DNA of 61,514 nucleotides from Sphingomonas populi (GCF_004208535.1 NZ_SGIS01000032.1:1-61514), one strand, 5' to 3'. Shown: positions 1 through 8,432, numbered from the stretch's first letter. Made by a program: numbers and translations. Notes: a model not told the origin generated them from the letters alone.

Positions 1-106
1 TCCTGGCGCGCTGGATATGCTTGAGCGAACCGTTTCGATCGGCGACCACCGACGCCAACCGCGCCGCATCTTCAGAGTTTACGATCACACATACGATCTG
101 GGACAT
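1..106 (-). CDS. IS630-family transposase, N-terminal fragment (partial at window edge)
   Basis: The minus-strand frame starts at ATG 106 and runs off the left edge after 35 codons. The peptide begins MSQIVCVIVNSEDAARL and continues with VVADRNGSLKHIQRAR. This resembles the N-terminus of IS630-family transposases, where an ADRNRPQKHVWRA-type stretch precedes the helix-turn-helix. The catalytic DDE region would lie outside the window. A GGCGGG stretch just upstream is a weak ribosome-binding site. Family assignment is by recall of the motif, not by alignment. Confidence 0.7.
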   Translation of the reverse strand, partial: MSQIVCVIVNSEDAARLASVVADRNGSLKHIQRAR

Positions 107-166
107 CCCGCCAGACTCGCACGAAACCAACCGATTGTGAATCACCCGATTGGGTCAGCGCACTAG
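1..166 (-). mobile_element. IS630-family element, 5' (transposase-start) end, cut by the window edge
   Basis: The element carries the start of an IS630-type transposase on the minus strand. It appears to end at CACTAG (161-166). The IS630-type sequence at the other end of the window finishes with the same hexamer next to its transposase stop, consistent with insertion at a TA. Just outside the end (from about 167) begins sequence belonging to a decayed IS481-type element, so this copy probably inserted beside older mobile debris. Confidence 0.65.
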
Positions 167-222
167 GTGTTGATCCCGGGTTTTGATGGTGCATCATCCA
201 CGAACGAGTGGAAGGAAGCGCT

Positions 223-320
223 ATGGGCCAGATTCTACACGGGAGCGCCACGACGACAGAGGTCGTCCGTGGGCGATACAGCATAGTAAAGAGAGCCTGA
301 AAACGCTGGCGAAGCGCTGA
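223..320 (+). pseudogene. IS481-type transposase, frameshifted N-terminal remnant
   Basis: An ATG at 223 behind a good GGAAGGAAG site opens MGQILHGSATTTEVVR, the usual start of a group of IS481-type transposases that continue RAIQHSQESLRTLAKRYG. Here the frame shifts near 271-273. The expected continuation AIQHSKESLKTLAKR is read in the next frame and then hits TGA at 318-320. The remaining roughly 290 residues of a full transposase cannot be found downstream, so only a dead 5' stump is left. Confidence 0.7.
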
Positions 321-584
321 CGAAGCGCCGCCTCCCAGCGCCCACAAGATTTTCCATGGCCGATGGAGCCGGCACGAGACACTCAACTGGATCGAGAACA
401 TAAAGAGTAGTGTTAACTGGACTCGACACCGCTGCGTCTATGTACGTCAATCTCGTCAATAGGAAGTGTGCACCCTCTCATTGATAAGTCCGACACCGTA
501 TGTTGATGACTGTGGGGCTGAGTGTGGGGCTGCAATCAAAAAAATTTATTTTTATAGATTTAACAGATATATATTTTGGAATTA

Positions 585-605
585 CGAATCCCTCCCGCTC
601 CGCCA
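585..605 (+). other. 3' fragment of a tRNA-Ser gene (candidate att site)
   Basis: The 21 bases ending CCCTCCCGCTCCGCCA match the T-arm 3' half, acceptor 3' strand (CCGCTCC), discriminator G and CCA of bacterial tRNA-Ser genes that begin GGAGCGG. No tRNA body precedes it; the upstream sequence is AT-rich (about 535-580) and unlike the surroundings. This is the pattern left at the distal end of an element integrated into a tRNA-Ser gene, with the element to the left and chromosome to the right. Confidence 0.65.
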
Positions 606-1063
606 AAACTCATTGAAATCATTGGATAATTTTCGGGATACCGGCTCACGCCCGGGTCCGCGCCGGATCGATGCGGACCGCTGCGGCCAACGGTTGGGCA
701 ATTGAGGCAGCAGGCGTTACACTGCGATCGATTCTGCCGGACGGCAGCGCGATCCGCTCGATAACGGGGCAGCAACAGGCCCATCGGGCTACGCCGGACT
801 TGCGGATCGGGTCCACGGGGGCCGTTTCAAACCCGACCTGCCCCCCAACCCTATATGCGGCATGATCGATCGCGTCAGAGGGCAAAAGCATGCCTCCTGC
901 ATCCCTGCCGGCATGCAGGAGGACTTGCGGGATGCGGCAAGTCGGCTGGCCTATGGCTTGCCAACGATCCGCCAGCCGGTGGCGCCCAATACCAGAATTT
1001 TCAGGTCAAACCTCCGAAGCTATGCCGATGAACCGGAATGCATCCAGCCGTGGGCGAAGGCCA
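606..1063. other. No recognisable gene
   Basis: About 460 bases with several short open frames, none with a recognisable protein or a convincing start. The only structure seen is the inverted repeat at 893-922. Confidence 0.5.
893..922. repeat. 10-bp perfect inverted repeat (hairpin)
   Basis: CCTCCTGCAT (893-902) and ATGCAGGAGG (913-922) are exact complements around a 10-base loop. It lies about 140 bases past the stop of the minus-strand gene at 1064-1453 and has no clear T-tract, so a terminator role is only possible. Confidence 0.5.
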
Positions 1064-1453
1064 TCACGGATGGCGTTCGCCGATCCACCGCGCCGCGGCT
1101 TCCGCCGTATCCTCGGGACGGGTGTTGAATACGATCGCCGCCTTCGGTGCGCCTTGGTGGACCGCGTTCACCACTCTCTCGAAAAACGGCAGCCCTTTGG
1201 GCGGGAGGCGCAAGCCGCCACCGATCACGACGCAGTCATAGTCCGCGTTCGCAAGCTGCGCGGCCAGTACGGCGATGCCACTTTCATCGGGAGCGATCAT
1301 GCAGAGATCGCCGTCCCAACCGCGCTCGGTCAGCATGGTCTTGGCGATGTCGATGCCCGCCTGGATTTTGTCAGCATTGAACCCCGGTGGCAAAGCGGGA
1401 TCGGAAAAGTCGACGGTGTCCGGCTTCTGCCCGACAAACAATACGCGTGTCAT
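1064..1453 (-). CDS. Conserved hypothetical protein, 129 aa
   Basis: A soluble alpha/beta-looking protein starting MTRVLFVGQKPDTVDFSDP. It has no signal peptide or membrane segment. A central run CVVIGGGLRLPPKG and a closing stretch KAAIVFNTRPEDT suggest a small Rossmann-like or flavodoxin-like fold, but I do not recognise a named family or catalytic residues. The start is ATG 1453, because AAGGAG sits 7 bases upstream; it begins only two bases after the stop of the esterase upstream (TGATCATG arrangement), so the two are probably translationally coupled. Last gene of the three-gene operon 3328 to 1064. Confidence 0.75.
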   Translation of the reverse strand: MTRVLFVGQKPDTVDFSDPALPPGFNADKIQAGIDIAKTMLTERGWDGDLCMIAPDESGIAVLAAQLANADYDCVVIGGGLRLPPKGLPFFERVVNAVHQGAPKAAIVFNTRPEDTAEAAARWIGERHP

Positions 1454-1455
1454 GA

Positions 1456-2415
1456 TCAAGCTCCTTTTCGTGCATTGAAGGGGACGTCGTCGTCGACCGG
1501 GGACTCAAGCCGCTGGCGCAAGAAATCACCGATGGCGTCCAGGGACCGCTTGGCCGCGAGAAACTGGCCAAGTGATGATTGGAAGACATGCGGCATGCCC
1601 TCCCAGATCGATAATGTGATCTCAACCCCGGCCGCCCGCGCCAGCTCGGTGTAGCGGATGGAGTCGGCGAGCAGCACTTCGTCGTCGCCGACATCGATGC
1701 GGATCGGCGGCAGGCCGCCGAGTGGCGCATAGAGCGGCGACGCCTTGGGGTTCGTGGCATCCTGGCCCTGAAGATACAGGTTGGCGAAACCCTGGAGCAC
1801 GCCGCGCGTGAAGATCGGGTCGGCCTCGCTGCGCGTTTCGAAGCTTTCGCCGACGAGCGCCAGGTCGGTCCACGGCGACATCACCGCCGCGCCGGCCGGC
1901 TGAACCAAGCCATCGCGCTTATCAGCGGCGAGGATCGAGAGCAGCGCCAGCGTCAGACCGCCGCCTGCCGAATCGCCCGCAACCACGATCCGCTCGGCAC
2001 CGTCCGCGATGAGGCCGCGATAGGCGGCGACCGCATCATCGATCGCGGCCGGGAACGGGTGCTCCGGCGCAAGCCGGTACTCCGGGACGAAGGTATCGGC
2101 GCCGACGCGCGCCGCGATCTGGCCCGCAAAGCTGGTAAGTGCCTGGGCCGAGCCGAGCACATACCCGCCACCGTGAAGATAGAGGATGCGCGCGCCCGGT
2201 CGTGCATCCGCCGGCCGGAGCCAGAAGCCTGCAATGCCTCCGATCGTCGCGGCCTCTACCCGGACATCTGCCGCAGCGGGTGTGCCGGCAAACATGGCAT
2301 CGAACATCGGCCGCGCCTCTGGCCCGAGTTTCTCGCCCTTGTGGGCCGACGCGGCTTGTCGCATCGCGGCCGCAGCCGGAGCGTCTTCAGCCAAGAGAGG
2401 TTGGATCGTGATCAT
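1456..2415 (-). CDS. Alpha/beta hydrolase, HSL-type esterase/lipase
   Basis: A 319-residue hydrolase of the hormone-sensitive-lipase group (alpha/beta hydrolase fold 3). The oxyanion-hole motif YLHGGGYVLGS is near residue 77, the nucleophile elbow GDSAGGG near 150, the acid in DVGDDEVLLADS and the histidine in MPHVFQ near the C-terminus. No signal peptide, so it is cytoplasmic; expected substrates are short-chain carboxyl esters. The start is taken at ATG 2415 (MITIQPLL). Longer upstream starts exist but would overlap the preceding gene and add an arginine-rich tail foreign to the family. It sits between an NmrA-type reductase and a small unknown protein on one strand. Confidence 0.88.
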   Translation of the reverse strand: MITIQPLLAEDAPAAAAMRQAASAHKGEKLGPEARPMFDAMFAGTPAAADVRVEAATIGGIAGFWLRPADARPGARILYLHGGGYVLGSAQALTSFAGQIAARVGADTFVPEYRLAPEHPFPAAIDDAVAAYRGLIADGAERIVVAGDSAGGGLTLALLSILAADKRDGLVQPAGAAVMSPWTDLALVGESFETRSEADPIFTRGVLQGFANLYLQGQDATNPKASPLYAPLGGLPPIRIDVGDDEVLLADSIRYTELARAAGVEITLSIWEGMPHVFQSSLGQFLAAKRSLDAIGDFLRQRLESPVDDDVPFNARKGA

Positions 2416-2449
2416 GGCAGGTCTCGCTGGTTGGAGGCGAAGTGCGGGC

Positions 2450-3328
2450 TCAGCCCTTCGCCCACTGAGTCGCGGCATCCCTGGCGAAAGCGGCATAGGA
2501 GCGTGGCGCGCGACCGAGAAGTTTGGTCAGGCGGGCGATGTCGTCAGCGGTCGCGACCGCGCCATCCGTCTGATAGCGGGCGAACATCAGGCGCAGGTCG
2601 AGCGCATGCCAAGCCGGCAGCATGGTCTTCATGCGCTGCTCCATCACGACGAGATCGTCCCCGCCGTAGCGGATTTCGCGACTGAGCGCTTCGCTCCAGA
2701 GAGTGGCGATGTCGTCGCCGGTCAGGCTGTCCGGCCCAACCAGGGCGTAGGTCTCGCGGCCGAGCGGCGCGGCAGCCTGATCACGGCGGAGCAGCTCGAT
2801 CGCGGCGGCCTCGCCGATGTCGCGGATATCGACCATCGAGACACCTTTCCCGCCAATCGGCGAGGCATAGAGACCGGCTTTCTGAAGCACGTCCTTCTGA
2901 CGAAGATCGTTCTGGATGAAGTACGCGGGGCGCAGAACCGTTGCAGGCAAGTCGAGTGCCTCGATCATGCGCTCGACAGTGTACTTGCCGGCAAAATGCG
3001 GCACGTCGGCATAGGCTTCGCCGCCGAACACCGAGAGATAGACGATGCCTTTGACGCCGGCCTCGCGCGCGACCGTCAAGGTCAGCATGGCCTGCGTCAG
3101 TTCATCGGCGACATTCGGGGCGAGCAGGAACAGCGTGCTGACACCTTGCAGGGCCGCGCGCACCGAGTCCGGGTCGGCGAGGTCGCCGCGGACCGCCGTC
3201 ACCCCGGCGGGAAGCTGCGCCGTTTCGGGTGAACGCGTCAAAGCGCGGACGTCGGCACCGCGACCTTGAAGATGCGCCAGAACCTGCGCGCCGATGGTGC
3301 CCGTGCTGCCTGTAACGAGAATGGTCAT
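2450..3328 (-). CDS. NAD(P)-binding NmrA/SDR-type oxidoreductase
   Basis: A 292-residue atypical short-chain dehydrogenase. The N-terminal nucleotide motif VTGSTGTIGAQV (residues 4-15) is followed by RALTRS and RGDLADPDS, as in NmrA-like proteins that bind NADP(H) and include quinone-reductase-like and redox-sensing members. YLSVFGG and FAGKYTVERM occupy the position of the active-site region, although a classical SDR YxxxK is not clear. GAGGAG lies 8 bases before ATG 3328. It leads an operon with the esterase and small protein downstream. A divergent, now broken, LysR gene begins at 3447 and was probably its regulator. Confidence 0.85.
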   Translation of the reverse strand: MTILVTGSTGTIGAQVLAHLQGRGADVRALTRSPETAQLPAGVTAVRGDLADPDSVRAALQGVSTLFLLAPNVADELTQAMLTLTVAREAGVKGIVYLSVFGGEAYADVPHFAGKYTVERMIEALDLPATVLRPAYFIQNDLRQKDVLQKAGLYASPIGGKGVSMVDIRDIGEAAAIELLRRDQAAAPLGRETYALVGPDSLTGDDIATLWSEALSREIRYGGDDLVVMEQRMKTMLPAWHALDLRLMFARYQTDGAVATADDIARLTKLLGRAPRSYAAFARDAATQWAKG

Positions 3329-3446
3329 GTCGAAATCTCCTCATGTTTGGTGTGAACCGCAGGTCTTGAGGAACAAGATAGCCGTCTCAGCATCGTTGAG
3401 GAGATCCCAATATCGAGATTGCTCGTTTCAAATACGGAACACAAGG

Positions 3447-3821
3447 ATGGATCGTCAGGCTTTGTCGGATTTCGACCGTGTCGCGGCGCGTGGCGGGTTG
3501 CCGAACTCGAGCAAAGCCTCGGCGTGCGTTTGGTCGAGCGCGGGTGCCAAAGCTTGCGACTGACGGATGAAGGGCACTCGCTTCAGAGCGGACGCACGGG
3601 CTGCTCAGCGACATCGCGGAAGCCCGTGAAGCGGTCGTTCCGGCCGCATCCACGCCGAAAGGCAGGCTGCGGATCAGTGCGGAGGACGGACGGGACAAGA
3701 ACGCCCCAAAGACGCCCAGGTCATTCCGCATCTGCTGCCGATCGGTGCGGCGCACCGCTATGTCGACCCGCTGACCGCCGGGATCAAAAACCCAAGTTTA
3801 TCGGTAAAAGCCGTGGCATAA
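3447..3821 (+). pseudogene. LysR-family regulator, degraded by frameshifts and deletions
   Basis: Pieces of one LysR protein are read in different frames. MDRQALSDFDRVAARGG starts at ATG 3447. VAELEQSLGVRLVERG and SLRLTDEG (the recognition helix end and wing) follow in a second frame, with most of the helix-turn-helix deleted. LLSDIAEAREAVVPAAS and GRLRIS (linker helix and start of the effector domain) follow in a third. A final frame reading VIPHLLPIGAAHRYVDP ends at TAA 3819; its place in the protein is unclear. Only about 375 of the usual 900 bases remain. It is divergent from the operon at 3328-1064, the usual LysR-target geometry. Confidence 0.8.
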
Positions 3822-3826
3822 GCAGG

Positions 3827-4666
3827 TCATGCCAACCCGGAGAGGAAGCTGGCGCGCATCCGTTCCAGCTTTGCGGGGTGCCCGGTCATGATCTCGAAGG
3901 CAATCGCCGCTTGCGCGATCACCATGCCGCTGCCGTCAAGCACGCGACAGCCCCGTGCGCGCGCCTGCCTCAGCAATTCGGTCTCGAGAGGGAAGTAGAC
4001 GATATCGGCGACCCACTGTCGCGCGTCGAGCAACGCGGTGTCGATCGGCGCACCGGGGTGCGCGGCCATGCCGAGCGGCGTCGCATTGACGATGCCGTCC
4101 GCCTTGGTGATCGGTAAATCGAGCATCGAATAGGGGCTCGCACGCCTGTCACCAAACACGGCAGCCAGCCGATCACACAGCGCTGACGCCCGTGTCGGAT
4201 CGATGTCGGCGAGCGCCAAATTGGCCACACCCGAGTTGAGCAACGCTATCGCGACCGCCGCCCCTGCACCGCCCGCACCAAGTTGTAGTACGTGGCCGAC
4301 AGCAACGTCGGGCAATCCGCTGGCGAGATTTTGGGCAAAGCCGGCCATATCGGTATTGTGGCCGATCAGTTTGCCGTCGCGGATCGCGATCGTGTTGACC
4401 GCGCCGACCCGTTCCGCGCTCTCGGCCAGCCCGTCGAGGAGCGGGATCACCGCCTGCTTGAACGGGAAGGTGACGTTGACGCCAGCGTATCCCTGCGCCG
4501 GCAACGCCCGGATCGTCGCGCCGAGATCGTCATCGGCCAGCCCGCGCTGGGTGAAGTCGATCAGGTCGTAGGTGAGATCGAGGCCCTGCGCCGCCCCCTC
4601 CTGCTCGTGCAGCCACGGCGACTTGGATGCCATGATGCTGCGGCCGACGAGTCCAGTTCTGATCAT
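3827..4666 (-). CDS. qsuD: Quinate/shikimate dehydrogenase (QsuD-type, AroE family)
   Basis: A 279-residue AroE-family enzyme oxidising shikimate (and probably quinate) to the 3-dehydro acid. Substrate-site SKSPWLHE is near residue 14, catalytic Lys in NVTFPFKQ near 68, catalytic Asp in GHNTDMAGF near 104 and the dinucleotide motif GAGGAGAA near 130. Strand beta-2 ends LADIDPTRA: an acidic residue there fits NAD(H), as in the catabolic Corynebacterium enzyme, rather than the NADP-binding arginine loop of biosynthetic AroE. The C-terminal half (ATPLGMAAHPG, ETELLRQARARGC) also resembles that catabolic enzyme. Gene order with a TonB receptor and a 3-dehydroshikimate dehydratase supports degradation. 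A housekeeping AroE could not be excluded without alignment. Confidence 0.85.
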   Translation of the reverse strand: MIRTGLVGRSIMASKSPWLHEQEGAAQGLDLTYDLIDFTQRGLADDDLGATIRALPAQGYAGVNVTFPFKQAVIPLLDGLAESAERVGAVNTIAIRDGKLIGHNTDMAGFAQNLASGLPDVAVGHVLQLGAGGAGAAVAIALLNSGVANLALADIDPTRASALCDRLAAVFGDRRASPYSMLDLPITKADGIVNATPLGMAAHPGAPIDTALLDARQWVADIVYFPLETELLRQARARGCRVLDGSGMVIAQAAIAFEIMTGHPAKLERMRASFLSGLA

Positions 4667-4690
4667 GTCCGTATCGTATCCAAGAGGGTC

Positions 4691-4713
4691 GCACGGCCCG
4701 ATCCGGGCCGTGC
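4691..4713 (-). terminator. Hairpin between the TonB receptor and qsuD
   Basis: GCACGGCCCG (4691-4700) and CGGGCCGTGC (4704-4713) form a perfect 10-bp stem with a 3-base loop, just past the stop of the TonB receptor. There is no strong T-run on the minus strand, so it may attenuate rather than abolish read-through into qsuD. Confidence 0.55.
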
Positions 4714-4722
4714 GGGAGATGG

Positions 4723-7680
4723 TCAGAAGGTGAGCTTCACGCCGGCGTAAAAACTCCGGCCAAGCGGATCATACAGCGCCACATCGGTGCCGTTCTGCGA
4801 ACTTGCCACGAACGGCAACCCCTTGTCGGTCAGGTTGTTGACGCCGAAGCGGAACTCATAGGCCTTGCTCACGCGGAAGCTGGTGAACAGATCGAACGTC
4901 GAATAATCCGCAACGCCGACCTGCGTGTTGCTCGGCGTCAGCACGCTGCTCACGTCGTCCATCGATCCTTGATACTTCCAGCGCAACCCGACGCTCACCG
5001 CTTCCGAGCGGTAGCCGAGCGTGGTCAGCCCTTTCCAGCGCGGCGTCGCGCGCGGCGGCACCGATCCGGTTCCCGCGCCACCGTTACTGATGTCGGTATA
5101 ATTGAGGAAGGGCGCGCCCGGCAGCAACTGGACCTTGTAACTGCTCAGCCAGTTCACCCCCGCGTCGAGATAGACCTTGCCGGAGCTGGCGATGAAGGTG
5201 GCGGGCAGGCCGAGATGGAGTTGTGCCTCGATGCCAGCGGTCTTCAGCCCGCCGAGGTTGAGATAGGGCGTGCTGACCGACACGAGCTGGCCGGTATTGT
5301 CGCGCTGGACAAGCTGGCAATACGGGTTCGCCGCGCTGTACGTGCTGTTCGAGCCATCGAGGTTGAAGCATTTCGACAGCACGGTCAGACCCGGAATCGT
5401 CGAGATCACGTTGTCGATCTTGATGCTGTAATAATCGACCGACAGCGAGAAATCCTGGAGGAACCCGCCCTTGACCGGCGAACTCAGCACGATGCCCACG
5501 TTGAACGTATCGGCCTTTTCGGGCGTGAGCGCGGTGTTGCCCTGCACGATTTGCCCCGTCGCGGTGGTCGGGAAATTGTAAGTCGAGATCGCCGCCTGCG
5601 GAATTCCCTGCGCCACGCACAACGCCGCGACTTGCGCCCCGTTCGCGCCGGTTCGCGCCGACGAGCGCACGTCGCACGGATCGCCGAGCGAGCCGGGCGG
5701 CGTGCCGATCACGAGCTGCGTACCGGAGGATGGCGTGAACAATTCACCGATGTTGGGCGCACGCACCGCGCGCTGATAGCCGCCGCGGATCAGCAGTGCC
5801 GAGATCGGGCGCCAGCGGATATCGCCCTCATAGCTCGTCACCGATCCGCTGGTCGTGTAATCCGACACGCGCACCGCGCCGCCGATGCCGAGTTCCTGAA
5901 AGAACGGCCGGTCGGCAAGCAGCGGAATGTCGATCTGCGCCGCCGCTTCCTTCACCGCGATCGCGCCCGAGGCGGGGGCGCTGGCGATCACCGCCTCGAT
6001 GTTCTGCGCCTGCACATCGCTGTCGGGCACGAAGCTGTAGGTGTTGCGCCGGTAATCGGCGACGATCGCGATCTGGGCCGGGCCGGCGCCGAGATCGAAC
6101 AAGCGGCCGTTGATCTGCCCCTGCACCTGCGTCTGCGTGAGCTTCTCCTGCGCGATCGCATTCTTGGTGACATAGGCGACGCACGCCGGCGACATCGACC
6201 GCACGTTGGTCTCGCCGAACGGATTGTACCCGCCCGCGCACAGCGACGCACCGCCGTCAGCGGCGTTGAGCAGGGTCTGCACCTTGCTCTTGACCACGCC
6301 GTTGTGCATCGTCTGAAGGTGCTTCGACTGATCGTAGCCGACGAACGCGTCGAACGACCAGCCCGGCGCGATGTCGCCCTTCAATCCGCCGATATATTGC
6401 TGGATCTGGTAATTCTCGTCCCAGCTCTTGTACGGCACGCCGACGTACCGGCCGTTGATGGTGAACGGCGCGGCGGCATTGGGCCGCGAGGCGAGGATCG
6501 TGCGCAAATCGGCGGGGATGAACGGGTTGCTGACCGGCACGGTCAGCGGCACGCCGAACTGGGTGAGGCTGTTGCCGCTCGCCGTGTTGACGCTCAGATC
6601 GACGTACATGAACTGGCCGTAGGCGGTGATCCCCGGCGCGAGGGTGTAATCAGCCTTGACGAACGCGGTCTTGCGATCGAGCCCGTTGTAAAAATCGATC
6701 TGCTGGCCGACCGGCATACGCACGTTGCCGCCAACGATCGCATAGCCGTTGCTGGTCGGCCCCCGATAATTGAGCGCGCCGGTCTGCGTGAACAGCGAAC
6801 CATTGTCATTGAAGCCGAGATTGAGCAGCGGGTTGACCGTGCTGGTCACCCCGTATTTCGCGAACACCGCCTGTTCGGCCGCCGCGCTCGGCGCATTGGT
6901 CGCGCTCGGAACATACGTGCCCGTGCCGATGAACGAGGATGGCGTCTTGTCGTTGAAGAACGACCGTGCCGCACCGTTGACCGGGTTCTGCTTGGAATAG
7001 GAGAAAGCGGCGAGGATATGCCCGCGATCGTCGGCGAAGGTGTTGCCGAACGCGAGCGAGCCGTTGAAGCGATAGCCGTCACCGCGCTCGCTGATCGTGT
7101 TCATCAGATCGACCTTGAACCCGTCGAGCTTGCGCGGCGTCTTGAAGTTGACCACGCCGGACATCGCGTCCGATCCGTAGACCGCCGATGCGCCGCCGGT
7201 GATCACATCGACACCGCTGATGATCGCCTCGGGCAGGATGTTGATATCGACATTGCCGTTGATGTCCGAAACCGGCAGCCGCCGCCCGTCGAGCAGCACG
7301 AGGTTGCGGTTGGTGCCGAGGCCGTGAAGGTTGATCGAGGCGCGCCCGCCGGTTCCCTGTCCGCCGGTGCCGCTGTTGCCGCCGGTGGTGAAGCTCGGCA
7401 CCTGGTTGAGCGCATCCTGCAGATTGGCGGTGCCGCTCTCCTTGATCGCGGTATCGCTGACCGACACGATCGGGCTGACCGAGGTGTTGTTGGGCCGCTG
7501 GATCAGCGAGCCGGTCACGATGATGTCCTTGATCTGCTCGGCGCTCGGCTGATCGTCCGGGCGGGGCGCGGTCTGGCCGGCGGCGGCTTGATCCTGAGCC
7601 AGCGCCGGCGTGATGCCGATCGCGGTGGCGAGCGCGAAAAGTGACGCGGAAATAGCGAGACCGCTGGCGACGTGCCGCAT
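4723..7680 (-). CDS. TonB-dependent outer-membrane receptor
   Basis: A 985-residue receptor. A signal peptide (MRHVASGLAISASLF...TPALAQ) is followed by the plug domain (DIIVTGSLIQRP, then DALNQVPSF, INLHGLGTNRNLVLLDGRR and GGASAVYGSDAMSGVVNF) and a long beta-barrel with a terminal aromatic residue (FYAGVKLTF). GGGGAGGA precedes ATG 7680; a longer upstream frame lacks this site and puts 36 residues before the signal peptide. It is of the Sphingomonas oligosaccharide/aromatic type, importing a ligand too large for porins. The promoter carries one of three shared palindromes (7738-7754), and the divergent locus encodes exported esterases, so the ligand may be a phenolic ester or its product. Confidence 0.93.
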   Translation of the reverse strand: MRHVASGLAISASLFALATAIGITPALAQDQAAAGQTAPRPDDQPSAEQIKDIIVTGSLIQRPNNTSVSPIVSVSDTAIKESGTANLQDALNQVPSFTTGGNSGTGGQGTGGRASINLHGLGTNRNLVLLDGRRLPVSDINGNVDINILPEAIISGVDVITGGASAVYGSDAMSGVVNFKTPRKLDGFKVDLMNTISERGDGYRFNGSLAFGNTFADDRGHILAAFSYSKQNPVNGAARSFFNDKTPSSFIGTGTYVPSATNAPSAAAEQAVFAKYGVTSTVNPLLNLGFNDNGSLFTQTGALNYRGPTSNGYAIVGGNVRMPVGQQIDFYNGLDRKTAFVKADYTLAPGITAYGQFMYVDLSVNTASGNSLTQFGVPLTVPVSNPFIPADLRTILASRPNAAAPFTINGRYVGVPYKSWDENYQIQQYIGGLKGDIAPGWSFDAFVGYDQSKHLQTMHNGVVKSKVQTLLNAADGGASLCAGGYNPFGETNVRSMSPACVAYVTKNAIAQEKLTQTQVQGQINGRLFDLGAGPAQIAIVADYRRNTYSFVPDSDVQAQNIEAVIASAPASGAIAVKEAAAQIDIPLLADRPFFQELGIGGAVRVSDYTTSGSVTSYEGDIRWRPISALLIRGGYQRAVRAPNIGELFTPSSGTQLVIGTPPGSLGDPCDVRSSARTGANGAQVAALCVAQGIPQAAISTYNFPTTATGQIVQGNTALTPEKADTFNVGIVLSSPVKGGFLQDFSLSVDYYSIKIDNVISTIPGLTVLSKCFNLDGSNSTYSAANPYCQLVQRDNTGQLVSVSTPYLNLGGLKTAGIEAQLHLGLPATFIASSGKVYLDAGVNWLSSYKVQLLPGAPFLNYTDISNGGAGTGSVPPRATPRWKGLTTLGYRSEAVSVGLRWKYQGSMDDVSSVLTPSNTQVGVADYSTFDLFTSFRVSKAYEFRFGVNNLTDKGLPFVASSQNGTDVALYDPLGRSFYAGVKLTF

Positions 7681-7737
7681 GCCAATCCTCCCCTTTGGCC
7701 GACGTCCTGATGCGTCGGCTTCTGGGAGCGGAATATG

Positions 7738-7754
7738 GTACGAACTAGTACCTG
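7738..7754. promoter_or_regulatory. Candidate TetR operator, site A
   Basis: GTACGAACTAGTACCTG lies 58-74 bases before the TonB receptor start. It matches site C (complement TTACGAACTAGTTCCTA) at 13 of 17 positions and site B at 12 of 17. The core GAACTAGT is palindromic. Operator role is inferred from its recurrence. Confidence 0.7.
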
Positions 7755-7784
7755 TCAATAATCGATCGGACCGGATATCCGCAT

Positions 7785-8432
7785 TCACTCTTTCTGCGTG
7801 ACCCAGGCGAGGATGATGTCGGCGACCTGCTTCGCGCGCCGTTCGACCGAGTCGGGGCTCGACATGTCGATCCCGAAATTGTGCGAGAAAGTGAACTGAT
7901 TGGAGACGTTGTAGAACGCCAGCGCGGTCAGGTTCATGTGCAGTTCGATCGGGTCGATGCCCGACCGGAAACTACCCTCGGCCTCGCCGCGCGCGATGAT
8001 CCGCGACAGGATGTCGATGACGGTGTGGTTGTTCTCGCGCACGCTCTCGATCTGCTTGAGGTGTTCGGCGCGGTGGATGTTCTCGTTCATCACCAGCCGC
8101 ACCAGCTCGGGATGTGCCGAGTGATAGCGCACGTCATGCTCGATCAGGCCACGCAACGCGTCGACTGCGGTGCCGGCCTCGATATCGACCTCACTTTCGC
8201 TGGCGCGCACGCGGCGATAGGCGCGCTCCAGCACCTCCCGGTACAGCTCGTCCTTGCCGCCGAAATAATAATAGATCTTCCGCTTGGTCGATTTGCCGGC
8301 GATCTCGTCGATCCGCGCACCGGCCAGGCCCTTTTCGACGAATTCGGCCGTGGCGATATCGACGAGTTCGCTGATCGCCTCCTCGCGCGCCTCGGCACGG
8401 GAACGCCGGCTGCTTTTCGCATCATCCGCCAC
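7785..8432 (-). CDS. TetR/AcrR-family transcriptional regulator
   Basis: A 215-residue regulator. The N-terminal helix-turn-helix includes ATAEFVEKGLAGARIDEIAGKS and KRKIYYYFGGKDELYREVL (roughly residues 25-75), followed by an all-helical ligand domain. A GTG at 8432 is chosen as start because CAGGAG lies about 8 bases upstream; an ATG at 8522 would add 30 residues and nearly reach operator B. It lies between the TonB receptor and the esterase operon. Three near-identical palindromes in front of the receptor, esterase operon and one MFS gene are its likely targets, so it probably represses the locus until an aromatic acid, quinate-type compound or CoA derivative binds. Confidence 0.9.
   Translation of the reverse strand: MADDAKSSRRSRAEAREEAISELVDIATAEFVEKGLAGARIDEIAGKSTKRKIYYYFGGKDELYREVLERAYRRVRASESEVDIEAGTAVDALRGLIEHDVRYHSAHPELVRLVMNENIHRAEHLKQIESVRENNHTVIDILSRIIARGEAEGSFRSGIDPIELHMNLTALAFYNVSNQFTFSHNFGIDMSSPDSVERRAKQVADIILAWVTQKE

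Noticed and set aside
606..860. Small frames near the left end as candidate genes
   Set aside because: No ribosome-binding sites, no recognisable products, overlapping frames on both strands.
4969..7644. Open frame of 891 codons on the plus strand, antisense to the TonB receptor
   Set aside because: Composition is Arg/Asp/Ala-rich with no domain; it mirrors a clear receptor with signal peptide, plug and barrel. A GC-rich antisense shadow.
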